Shown here in pieces: positions 1-8,396 of a stretch of DNA of 33,292 nt (within the stretch, counting starts at the first letter, position 1; every line of letters starts with the position of its first letter). The notes beneath the pieces are model-generated. The model did no database searches, was not told the origin of the DNA, and saw nothing but the letters and a program-made list of their open reading frames with translations. This DNA is from Sporosarcina sp. NCCP-2222. Its GTDB lineage: Bacteria; Bacillota; Bacilli; Bacillales_A; Planococcaceae. A program made the translations under genes and the position numbers. The stretch spans positions 74,358 to 107,649 of the forward strand of contig NZ_BQYK01000009.1 in assembly GCF_023168145.1 (NCBI RefSeq), in the 5' to 3' direction.

Positions 1-1
1 C

Positions 2-2839
2 ACGCCAAAAGATGGCGCAGTAAATGTCGACCCAGCAAGCGTGTCTCTAAAAGTCCGTGTCTCGGATCCAACCGAAGATGCGATGGACGTCAGCTTCTAT
101 GAAGGGCATGAAATAAATGCGGCGGATGAACAAGTGAAAGTGTATGAAAACAGCACGGATGTCGAGCCGCCAAATGAACTGATCCCTGCCGGCGAAACCA
201 TCGTTAAGCAAAAAGACAAAATGGCCAAAGCAGATGGCGTCTATTATGAAACGTCATCCACTAGCCAGTTCCCGTACCAGCGGTTTGAAGTGGAAGTCGG
301 CGATTCAGTAGATGAAACCGACGAAATCGTCTTGAACTGGGAAGGCAAGTCATTGATTGGCAGAAAAGTGTCCATGTATACGTGGAATAATCAAGTGAAT
401 AAGTGGGAGCTGCGGGACTGGAAAATCGCGAAGGACAATGGGAATTTCAAATTGACCGGAACGGTGAAAGGCCATTCATACATCACTGATGGCAAAGTTC
501 AGGTCATGATCCAAGACGAGATCTCAGCCTCTCCGGAATTCGACTATTCCTTCGTCTGGATGTCGGACACTCAGTATTACTCGGAAAGCTATCCGCATAT
601 TTACGATCGCATGACGAAATGGATAGCTGAAAAACAGAACGATTTGAATATCAAATATGTATTCCACACAGGAGACCTTGTAGACAAAGTCGATCAGGAA
701 ATCCAATGGACGCGCGCGGATGAATACATGAAAACACTTGATAACGCAAACATCCCGTATGGCGTGCTTGCCGGGAACCACGATGTTGGCCATAAGACAG
801 GCGACTATAACAAGTACGGCGAATATTTTGGAGAGAAGCGTTTCAAAGACCAGCCTACCTATGGGGAATCCTACAAAAACAACCGCGGCCACTACGATTT
901 GATCAGCGTGAACGGCAACGACTACATCATGCTGTATATGGGCTGGGGCGTGGATGACGAGGACATCGCCTGGATGAACCAAATATTGGCGGAGCACCCG
1001 AACCGCACGGCATTCCTATCGTTCCATGAATACTTGCTCGTTTCTGGAAACCGTAGCCCTATCGGCGACAAAATCTACAACGAAGTCATCTTGCACAATC
1101 CGAACGTTGTAGCTGTACTTTGCGGCCATTACCATGACAGCGAACTACTAATCGATCCGATTGACGATGATGGAGATGGTGTTCCGGACCGGAAAGTCTA
1201 TCAAATGCTCGCCGACTACCAAGGCGGACCTGAAGGCGGCCAAGGCTTCATGCGCCTATTGAAAGTGAATCCCGTCGAGAATAAAATCCATGTCCAAACG
1301 TACTCCCCGTATTTGGAGAAGTACAATTACTACAGCACCGAAGAGTACCCGGGGAAAGACGAGTTTACGATTGACTTGGACCTTGCGCCACAAGAAAAAC
1401 TAGTGGCGACAGATTTCTTTGAGGTCGAGATCTTCACCGATACGAAACTCGGCGAACAGAAAAACGTGGCACATGCCGGCGTTGCGGAAACAACATGGAA
1501 TGACCTAGCCCCTGCGAAGAAGCACGGCTGGTACGTCACCGCCTCTGATGGTTTCGGCGGACAAACCCGTTCAGCAGTCTGGGCGTTTGTGACCGCTGGA
1601 GGAAATGGGCAGCCAAGCAAGCCGAAGCCGCCTGTCGAGGAAGAGACACCGCCTGTTCAGCAGCCAGGAAATGACGGCAAGCCGAACAAGCCAGGAAAAC
1701 CTGACAAGCCGTATATTCCAGTGAAACCGGGACCGCCAGGTAATGATAAAGTGCCAGCTAAGCCGGACGACAACAAGCAGGACCCATCTGGCGAGGATAA
1801 ACAGATTCAAGTGACAGTCGATATGCTAGACCTAAACGAAAAGCAAGTGATTTTGCAAGCGAAGAATGAGGGAGATACGGCTTGGGTTTTATCTGCAGAT
1901 ATCCTTAAAACAATAAAGAATTCGAAAAAGCCAGTCGTGTTCCAAACAAACGCAGGCCATTCGGTAACCGTTCCAGCTAGCGTGTTCTCTTCCAGCAAAG
2001 GAAACGAAATGACTGTGGAGATTGCGGTTATTGAAGATGAGGAGATTGATAAGCAGGCAGTTCGCTATGCAGATACAGTAGATGTCAGCATGAAGATAGA
2101 TGGCAAGAAGATTGCATCGCCAATCGGCGTGAAACTGAAGCTGACAAAAGAAGTGAAGAAAGGATATACGACAGGTGCCGCATATGTGAATGGCAAATGG
2201 GTCTATGCGGGTGGCTATAAAAAGGATGGCTACTGGATCTTCCCTGCCACCGAAGCAACTCGTGTGACCGTCATGAGCAAACAGCCAGCTTTCAAGGATA
2301 CGAGCAAACATTGGGCTAAGTACGAAATCCATTCCTTATCATCCCGCCTCGTGACAAGTGGTATAAGTGAAACCCGGTTTGCGCCGAGTGCGAAACTGAC
2401 ACGGGAGGAATTCACAGTATGGCTTTCCACCGCATTCCAATTGCAACTCGAGGACGTGAAGGGAGACTTTACAGATGTGCCCGCATCCAAAAAAGCAGCT
2501 GCCCAGCATATCGAAGCGGCAAGACGCGCAGGGATCGTACACGGCAAACCGGACGGCAACTTCGATCCGGACGCCATGATCACCCGTCAGCAAATGGCAA
2601 CGATGCTAGTCCGCGCTCTGGAAGCGAAGAATCCGGAGCTGATTCAAGAAGATGCGTCCAAGAAGAAATTCAAAGACGAGAAACGCATAAGCGGATACGC
2701 GAAAAACGCCGTCGCTAAAGTATCAGCCGCCGGCTTGATGAACGGCCTCGAAGATGGAACCTTCCAGCCAAAACGCAACATCACCCGCGGCGAAACAGCT
2801 GTGATTCTCTGGAGGTTGTTGGAAGTTAAGAAGGATTAA
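2..2839 (+). CDS. SLH-anchored metallophosphoesterase, 5' truncated
   Basis: The reading frame is open to the left edge, so the start codon and signal peptide lie outside the window. The codons before position 41 read TPKDGAVNVDPAS, typical of an Ig/Big-like repeat, so the GTG at 41 is not a start. A calcineurin-like phosphoesterase domain follows, with its metal-binding motifs in order: SDTQ (Asp codon at 566), GDLVD (671), GNHD (773) and CGHYH (1121). A Pro/Lys/Gly-rich spacer (about 1600-1800) resembles a wall-spanning linker. The C-terminus carries three SLH repeats starting near FKDTSKHW, DFTDVPAS and KFKDEKRI, which should hold the protein on secondary wall polymer. It is probably an extracellular phosphatase or nuclease for phosphate scavenging or wall turnover; the substrate cannot be told. 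Family is clear, function is inferred. Confidence 0.9.
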   Translation, partial: TPKDGAVNVDPASVSLKVRVSDPTEDAMDVSFYEGHEINAADEQVKVYENSTDVEPPNELIPAGETIVKQKDKMAKADGVYYETSSTSQFPYQRFEVEVGDSVDETDEIVLNWEGKSLIGRKVSMYTWNNQVNKWELRDWKIAKDNGNFKLTGTVKGHSYITDGKVQVMIQDEISASPEFDYSFVWMSDTQYYSESYPHIYDRMTKWIAEKQNDLNIKYVFHTGDLVDKVDQEIQWTRADEYMKTLDNANIPYGVLAGNHDVGHKTGDYNKYGEYFGEKRFKDQPTYGESYKNNRGHYDLISVNGNDYIMLYMGWGVDDEDIAWMNQILAEHPNRTAFLSFHEYLLVSGNRSPIGDKIYNEVILHNPNVVAVLCGHYHDSELLIDPIDDDGDGVPDRKVYQMLADYQGGPEGGQGFMRLLKVNPVENKIHVQTYSPYLEKYNYYSTEEYPGKDEFTIDLDLAPQEKLVATDFFEVEIFTDTKLGEQKNVAHAGVAETTWNDLAPAKKHGWYVTASDGFGGQTRSAVWAFVTAGGNGQPSKPKPPVEEETPPVQQPGNDGKPNKPGKPDKPYIPVKPGPPGNDKVPAKPDDNKQDPSGEDKQIQVTVDMLDLNEKQVILQAKNEGDTAWVLSADILKTIKNSKKPVVFQTNAGHSVTVPASVFSSSKGNEMTVEIAVIEDEEIDKQAVRYADTVDVSMKIDGKKIASPIGVKLKLTKEVKKGYTTGAAYVNGKWVYAGGYKKDGYWIFPATEATRVTVMSKQPAFKDTSKHWAKYEIHSLSSRLVTSGISETRFAPSAKLTREEFTVWLSTAFQLQLEDVKGDFTDVPASKKAAAQHIEAARRAGIVHGKPDGNFDPDAMITRQQMATMLVRALEAKNPELIQEDASKKKFKDEKRISGYAKNAVAKVSAAGLMNGLEDGTFQPKRNITRGETAVILWRLLEVKKD

Positions 2840-2960
2840 TAGATACTGGTTAAGCCAGTAATCGGAGACTTTTTGCTAAAAGAAAATCAACATTGTTTCT
2901 AAATGGATCAGCATATCTCTTAGAGAAATTCTAGTAGTAACGAATGTATTTTTATTCATA

Positions 2961-2999
2961 ACAAAGGACTTCATCTATCAAACAGATGAAGTCCTTTGT
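2961..2999. terminator. Bidirectional terminator between convergent genes
   Basis: Perfect 16-bp inverted repeat (2961-2976 with 2984-2999) around a 7-nt loop, lying between the SLH phosphoesterase (+) and the lipoprotein (-), whose stop codon begins four bases further on. T-rich stretches lie on both sides but there is no long U tract. A small hairpin at 2844-2860 followed by TTTTT at about 2870 may be an additional (+) terminator. Confidence 0.8.
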
Positions 3000-3002
3000 T
3001 GG

Positions 3003-4508
3003 TCATTTAGGTGGAACGACCATCAATTTCGTCCCTGTCATTTTTTCAAAATAATACGTATCCCCGATTCGCTTGAAAGTAATATCCGCCTCGACATCCC
3101 CCTGCTCGACATGAATCATATTCTCATCGACTGCATTCACCCGATAGCTTCCATATCCGCCGTTTGGCTGGTCTGGTTTGATGAAGGATGCTGCATAAGA
3201 AGCAAGTTTTCTCATGGCATTTTCATCTACGCTAATACTGCGGAGCGATTCTTCATCCAAGTTCGTTACGCCAAATAGCAGCGTCTTGGTCGCCCCAAGG
3301 ATATGACCATTGACGAAGTAGTTATCGCCGCCCGTCAAGCGGGTTGATTCCTCTTCCTCCATCTCAGCAATAGTAAATGGATCACGTCTCGCCAGCAATT
3401 CTTCATAGATACCATAGAGCTGGGCGTGGAAATCATCATACGCTGACTCATCCCATGCGACATCTGTTTCCGGTTCGACCGTGTCTTCATAGTCAATACC
3501 ATACAGGTCAAAACGATCGCCATTTAGCTGTAAATAATTTACCCCTGTTGAATGTGGACTCATAAATGCCGCCTTTGCCTCGACCGCCGTAATCGGCATA
3601 CCGTCGAGTGTTTTCGAACCTGCCATTATGTATACGCCTTGTGGTTGCTGCAGAATCATGCGGTTATCGTACACAATGAAGTTTACAACAGGGTCCTCCA
3701 GCAACTGAACTTTTTTCGTACTGTTCAGTTTTCGTTTGAACAACCGTTCGTTTTCGATATAATACACCCAGTCCCCGATGATTTGATAGGAAGTTAGCTC
3801 GCTCACTTCCATAACAGTCGCCAGCTCTCCTGTTTCTTCATCGATCGTATGGAGGAAGGTGACATAGGATGAGCCTTTCAGCTGTGTTGTCGTGAAATAA
3901 AGCTTTCCATCGCGTACGTAGATGTCATTGATAATACTCTCTGCTGCATCATCAAAAAGCGTCGTGAGCTTCCCACCATTTCCATCCATGCGCATGAGGA
4001 CATCTGCCGAGGCATTGTCTGCAAATCGTTCTTTGCTGATGAAATATAAATGGTCTTGATACGCCAGGTATGTCATGATGAGATGCTCTTTTCCATCTTC
4101 AATCCGCAATTCCTGTTTCTCCTGTCCGTTGCGCTTCACTTTCCAGAGCACATCGCCCTTCATGTAGTACACCCATTCGCCATCCACTGTCAATGAAGTG
4201 ATTTTCGACTCGCCATCGGTTACTTCGTCCAGCAGATAATTCTTGCCGTCTTCCTCTTTGCTGTCACTAAACAGCATGTCTTGATTTGTATTGAACAAAT
4301 GCGATTCGCTTTCCCAAACTAAGCGTGCCGGCAAGACCGTCCCTTCCGTGTATAAGTCTGCCTCATTCATCATGTCCCCGCTTTCGGTGACTGCTGCTTC
4401 CACTTTCTCAACGGATTGCTTCGTTGCTATTTCATTCTCAGATGTCTCTTTCCCACAACCGCCGATTAACAAGGCGATTGCGATCATCCCTGCGATCCTT
4501 CCTTTCAA
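3003..4508 (-). CDS. Lipoprotein with DUF5050-like beta-propeller repeats
   Basis: A 501-residue predicted lipoprotein. The N-terminus has a short hydrophobic stretch ending in the lipobox LIGGC, so the mature protein starts at Cys18 and is lipid-anchored on the outer face of the membrane. The middle is built of repeats of the type YYMKGDVLWKV / LYFISKE / LYFTTTQ / VYYIENERLFK, which match the DUF5050 propeller-like family (hypothetical sugar or protein binding, no known enzyme activity). The C-terminal 150 residues are not recognised. I chose the TTG start because AAGGAGG lies 8 bases upstream (about 4517-4523) and the signal peptide begins there directly. It is monocistronic, convergent with the phosphoesterase and divergent from the SLH propeller gene. 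Confidence 0.8.
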   Translation of the reverse strand: MKGRIAGMIAIALLIGGCGKETSENEIATKQSVEKVEAAVTESGDMMNEADLYTEGTVLPARLVWESESHLFNTNQDMLFSDSKEEDGKNYLLDEVTDGESKITSLTVDGEWVYYMKGDVLWKVKRNGQEKQELRIEDGKEHLIMTYLAYQDHLYFISKERFADNASADVLMRMDGNGGKLTTLFDDAAESIINDIYVRDGKLYFTTTQLKGSSYVTFLHTIDEETGELATVMEVSELTSYQIIGDWVYYIENERLFKRKLNSTKKVQLLEDPVVNFIVYDNRMILQQPQGVYIMAGSKTLDGMPITAVEAKAAFMSPHSTGVNYLQLNGDRFDLYGIDYEDTVEPETDVAWDESAYDDFHAQLYGIYEELLARRDPFTIAEMEEEESTRLTGGDNYFVNGHILGATKTLLFGVTNLDEESLRSISVDENAMRKLASYAASFIKPDQPNGGYGSYRVNAVDENMIHVEQGDVEADITFKRIGDTYYFEKMTGTKLMVVPPK

Positions 4509-4686
4509 GTGGTGTGCCTCCTTCGTATTTTCATATGCTAATTATACTGTCGCTTCACCAAAAGTCTAAGGGGCTATATAACCATTAACGGTATAAAATT
4601 ATAGAACTAAGTAATTAATAATAATGAAATCAACAGAGGATTCCTCCCTATAAACCATGTTACATTATGTATGTATTTTTATTCAC

Positions 4687-4697
4687 AAGGAGGAGGA
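4687..4697 (+). promoter_or_regulatory. Ribosome binding site fixing a TTG start
   Basis: AAGGAGGAGGA sits 4 to 8 bases before TTG 4702. This selects that TTG over the upstream in-frame ATG at 4657, which would put 15 non-signal-like residues before the signal peptide. Confidence 0.8.
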
Positions 4698-4701
4698 CCC
4701 C

Positions 4702-6516
4702 TTGAAATTAAGAAGAATTCTGGTTTTATTGCTCATCCCTTTTTTATTCACAGCGGCAACCGCGGAAGCGCAAACAGCACCTTTCAAAGATGTTTCCGCT
4801 TCCCACTGGGCTTCCGACGCCATTATGTGGGCCCATGCCAACGGGCTTGTAAAGGGCTATGCGGATGGCACATACAAGCCGAATACTAAATTGACGGAAG
4901 CGCAGCTTGTCGCGATTACCTTCCGCTATTTTTTGAATGATGAAGTGCCGGCTACCAATCAAAAGCATTGGTCAGATCCTTACTATGCCGCAGCGGAAGA
5001 ATATGGGCTGCCTCTAAAAGGCTATCAATCCATTCAAAAACGGAACGAACCCGCCACTCGCGGCCTGTACGCGGAGATATTGGGAAATCTCAATGGCGTA
5101 GTAGATGGCAATCTGGCGGAGGTCGTGGACTGGATGTATGAACAGGGCATCACAACCGGACGCACCGGGAAAGGTACAAATCTTGACCAATACGATCCGA
5201 CTGGTACGATTACGCGCGCCCATGCAGCCGCCTTCTTCCAACGGCTGTCCAATCTAGGCATCTCCAAACCTGTAGACCGGACTGAAAAGGACGAAGTAGC
5301 AACAGATTCTAAACCGCTCAACGTGCCTCCATTCCGATCAGGTACTGGATTCGCGAACAGCTTTGACACAACAGCCGTACAACCCACCGCGACTGCCTGG
5401 AACCGCTTGTCTCGATTCAGCGGACCGGCGAAATTCAAAGAAGCGTGGCATATTTCATTTGACTATGACCGGGCACCAGGTTCGCTGTTCACTTTGACCC
5501 ACTCTCCAGTCATCGGACGAGATGGCACACTGTATGTGCGAGAAGGATTTTTATACGACCCGAGCGCGGCTGGCAAGCTGTACGCCATTGATCCAAACGG
5601 AAAACTGCTATGGGAGCGCACGATCGGATCAGGAAAAGCATCCCCCGTCATCGGGAAAGACGGAACAATTTACGCGTATGGCGACGTGGCAGTATTCGCA
5701 TTCTCTCCTAGTGGAAAGATAAAATGGGAGAAGAAATTAGGTGTTAATGGCTCGCTCACACTCGATAACGAAGGGCGCATCATCGCTACCTACACGCCAT
5801 CGATCGGGTTAGGAGTGAAGGTTGCAGCTATCCAGCCCGACGGAAAAGAAGCATGGAGTCGCGCGGTCGACGCAGACTCACAATCCTCCGCCAGCCGCTA
5901 TCCCGTTGTTGCGGAAAACGGAACGATCTATATGCTTGGACGCTCCGGCAACCTGTTTGCCCTCGCACCAAACGGCACAACGAAATGGGTAACTCAAACA
6001 AAAGCATACGACGGCACCTTATCCCTCGGCCCGGATGGCACGGTTTATATCGCAGCTACCTATTTTGCGCTGGAAGCAGATGATCACATCTCAAGCGGTG
6101 GAATTGTCGCCATTACTCCTGAAGGCAAGGAAAAGTGGCGGAGCAATGCTGTCGACCCAACCACCTTGTCAACAGTCATAGTGGGCTCGAATGAATTGCT
6201 GTATGTAGCCGGCCATAATAAAATCGCAGCGCTTCATACAAACGGACAGACTGCTTGGACATACGAAAACACGGACGACTTCGGCAAAGCGGCACTCACG
6301 GCTGATGCAAACGGCACTTTGTACAGCGTATGGAAACTTTACAATTCCGCTGATACCATCATCAGTTTCACAGGCGACGGCCGCTTGTTGCAGAAATATA
6401 CACTTCCGAATGCAGCAGAAGAAGTCGACAGTAACTTGTTGATTGGCCCTGATCGGTCCGTTTACTTGGCCGTTTCGCATGAGGAGTATAATCGGCTTTA
6501 TAAGCTTGGAGAATGA
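4702..6516 (+). CDS. SLH protein with PQQ-like beta-propeller
   Basis: About 604 residues. A signal peptide (MKLRRILVLLLIPFLF..., cleavage near AEAQT) is followed by three SLH repeats at the N-terminus: FKDVSASHWASDAIMW, a diverged second one near TNQKHWSDPYYAA, and VDGNLAEVVDWMYEQGIT. The rest is a propeller of the PQQ/BamB type with repeating blades: SPVIGRDGTLYV, LYAIDPNGKLLWER, SPVIGKDGTIYAYG, VFAFSPSGKIKWEK, LFALAPNGTTKWVT. These form binding or scaffold surfaces; no catalytic site is visible. N-terminal SLH placement means the propeller projects from the wall. Divergent from the lipoprotein at 3003-4508. Probably a surface adhesin or scaffold; the ligand is unknown. Confidence 0.85.
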   Translation: MKLRRILVLLLIPFLFTAATAEAQTAPFKDVSASHWASDAIMWAHANGLVKGYADGTYKPNTKLTEAQLVAITFRYFLNDEVPATNQKHWSDPYYAAAEEYGLPLKGYQSIQKRNEPATRGLYAEILGNLNGVVDGNLAEVVDWMYEQGITTGRTGKGTNLDQYDPTGTITRAHAAAFFQRLSNLGISKPVDRTEKDEVATDSKPLNVPPFRSGTGFANSFDTTAVQPTATAWNRLSRFSGPAKFKEAWHISFDYDRAPGSLFTLTHSPVIGRDGTLYVREGFLYDPSAAGKLYAIDPNGKLLWERTIGSGKASPVIGKDGTIYAYGDVAVFAFSPSGKIKWEKKLGVNGSLTLDNEGRIIATYTPSIGLGVKVAAIQPDGKEAWSRAVDADSQSSASRYPVVAENGTIYMLGRSGNLFALAPNGTTKWVTQTKAYDGTLSLGPDGTVYIAATYFALEADDHISSGGIVAITPEGKEKWRSNAVDPTTLSTVIVGSNELLYVAGHNKIAALHTNGQTAWTYENTDDFGKAALTADANGTLYSVWKLYNSADTIISFTGDGRLLQKYTLPNAAEEVDSNLLIGPDRSVYLAVSHEEYNRLYKLGE

Positions 6517-6541
6517 TGGGTGTTTTGATTTATTTGATTAT

Positions 6542-6574
6542 AACCACTTGGTTGCTACGTTTGGCCAAGTGGTT
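6542..6574 (+). terminator. Probable terminator after SLH propeller gene
   Basis: A 10-bp inverted repeat (AACCACTTGG, 6542-6551, with 6565-6574) is followed by a T/A-rich stretch (TCTATATTAATTTT). The loop of 13 nt is long, so strength is uncertain. Confidence 0.6.
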
Positions 6575-6674
6575 TCTATATTAATTTTAATTGTTCGATT
6601 CCGACCATAAGAAAACTGTATGTTAGTTAGAGGCAACCAACTGGTTATAGTCACCGCTAAAAAACTTGTAGCTG

Positions 6675-6680
6675 TATAAT
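6675..6680 (+). promoter_or_regulatory. Possible -10 element for the 6719 operon
   Basis: TATAAT lies 38 bases before the start codon in an otherwise gene-free gap. No good -35 hexamer is visible at 17 bases, so an activator or extended -10 contact would be needed. Weak evidence. Confidence 0.35.
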
Positions 6681-6718
6681 TAAGACGAATCATTAATCTC
6701 AATCTGCAGGAGGACCAA

Positions 6719-8392
6719 ATGTCTATACAAAAATATATTAAAGAGCATATCGATCTCTTAGGAAATAGTACGTATACAGCGCCATCGATTCCGGATAAGA
6801 AATTAAACGGTGCTATTACTTCTTATGCTCAAGACGTAAATTTGGAATACGTCGTTGCATTGCAGGACACGTCTATCCTTTCTTCCGGAAAAGAAGGCTG
6901 CTTATTTTTAGGAGATGCAGTTTACTTGAAGACCTCTTTTGAGAAACCTCTTAAATTGGAATACGCCTCGATTGAGTCCGTTTCCTATTCTACTTTTGAA
7001 AAGGCGGGAAGCTTTGGCAAATTGAAGCGTGTAGAACAAGTGGAAGCGATCATGAATGATGGAACTACCCACGACTTAACATCCCTTTTACTAAATGTTA
7101 ACTTGCAAGGCTTTGCGGAACTGATTAATGGCATATTGGCAGAGGCGGAAAACGGAAAAGACTTTGTGAACACATCACAGATTACGCCTCTCTCCGAGAT
7201 GACCGAGGAGATTAAGGTGAATTACATTAAAATCGTCGCAAACTTTGCCTATTCAGATGATCAAACCATCGATGTTTATGAGTACACCGAAATCATCTCC
7301 CTTCTTTCCCGAATCGAACTCAGTTCATCGAGAAGGCTGGAAATCAGAAGTTATTTGAGTCATGCGGAAAATATGATATCTACCGAAGCATTGCTTACGA
7401 CACTAAAAGATTCTGTTGAAGAAGGCAGTTTCGAGATTTTAAGCAAGTCTTTATTTAAAGATATCCTCTACATATTTGGCACACAGCATAACATCCAGGA
7501 GTGGTCTCAAAACCAGTTTTTAACTGAGCTAGCCCGTTCGCTTTGTATTACTACTGAAGAAATCGAATTGATTATCGCCGCCATCCAAAACGACGAAGAT
7601 ATTTTGAAGCATCGTAAAAATGATAACCAAATCAAAAAGGCAATGAAAGATCTGTCCGCTAAAGCTGTGGCCGTAGGGGTGCCGATGGCGGCTATCTATT
7701 TTTCCGGGTCCGTTGTTGGATTAAGTGCGGCGGGCATCACGTCTGGCCTGGCCGCTATGGGGATGGGGGGACTTCTTGGTTTCTCCAGCATGTTCACTGG
7801 AATCGGGGCACTTGTCTTAATAGGAGTAGGCACCTATCACGGATTAAAGAAAGTGAGCGGCATCGGTGATTTAGAGAACAATAAACAGCGGGAATTCATG
7901 CTGCAGGCCATTATCCGCAATTCGCAAAAATCGCTTTCCTTTTTAATCGAAGACATTAACGCGATCACACAGCAATTAATGGTAGAAATGAAAAAAGGCA
8001 ATGAGAATTCCGAGAAGATCCAGAAGCTTTCCAAACTGTTGGACATGTTAAGCAGAGGAGCTCAGATGAGCGCTGAAAAGCAAAATATGTCTCAAATCGA
8101 ACAGGTCATTACAAAGTTACCCGCAAAACTAGATATGGACCGGCTCATGGGCTTAACAAACAAGCCGACACTTGAGAAAGTCCGCCAATTCATCCTTTCT
8201 TGTTATGTAGCACTGCCTGTCGCCCAAGACAATGAACAAGCCAATGTAAAACCTGAATTCACGTTACGGGAAGGCCTTACACTCTCAGATGTGGAAAGCC
8301 TGCATAATTGCTTTACGGAAATTGAATACAACAAAGTAACACAAGCTGTATTTGCATCCGCTACGACAAAAGCGAAAAACTTATTTAGGTGA
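6719..8392 (+). CDS. PH-like / TerB-like / glycine-rich membrane protein
   Basis: A 557-residue protein with no signal peptide and a good RBS (GCAGGAGGACC, about 6706-6716). Residues of about 40-145 are beta-rich (VALQDTSILSSGKEGCLF, VYLKTSF, KLEYASIESVSY) and look like a bacterial PH/GRAM-like domain of the kind found in conflict and stress proteins. Residues of about 160-300 are helical with FAYSDDQTIDVYEY, matching the acidic DxxxD/E signature of TerB-like domains, and a second helical half (LFKDILYIFGTQHN). Residues of about 318-385 form a glycine/alanine-rich hydrophobic stretch (SVVGLSAAGITSGLAAMGMGG) that could insert in membrane as a hairpin. A coiled C-terminal part follows. Only 4 bases separate it from the next gene, so the two are cotranscribed. 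Function unknown; a stress or defence role is inference from domain company only. Confidence 0.75.
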   Translation: MSIQKYIKEHIDLLGNSTYTAPSIPDKKLNGAITSYAQDVNLEYVVALQDTSILSSGKEGCLFLGDAVYLKTSFEKPLKLEYASIESVSYSTFEKAGSFGKLKRVEQVEAIMNDGTTHDLTSLLLNVNLQGFAELINGILAEAENGKDFVNTSQITPLSEMTEEIKVNYIKIVANFAYSDDQTIDVYEYTEIISLLSRIELSSSRRLEIRSYLSHAENMISTEALLTTLKDSVEEGSFEILSKSLFKDILYIFGTQHNIQEWSQNQFLTELARSLCITTEEIELIIAAIQNDEDILKHRKNDNQIKKAMKDLSAKAVAVGVPMAAIYFSGSVVGLSAAGITSGLAAMGMGGLLGFSSMFTGIGALVLIGVGTYHGLKKVSGIGDLENNKQREFMLQAIIRNSQKSLSFLIEDINAITQQLMVEMKKGNENSEKIQKLSKLLDMLSRGAQMSAEKQNMSQIEQVITKLPAKLDMDRLMGLTNKPTLEKVRQFILSCYVALPVAQDNEQANVKPEFTLREGLTLSDVESLHNCFTEIEYNKVTQAVFASATTKAKNLFR

Positions 8393-8396
8393 TCCT

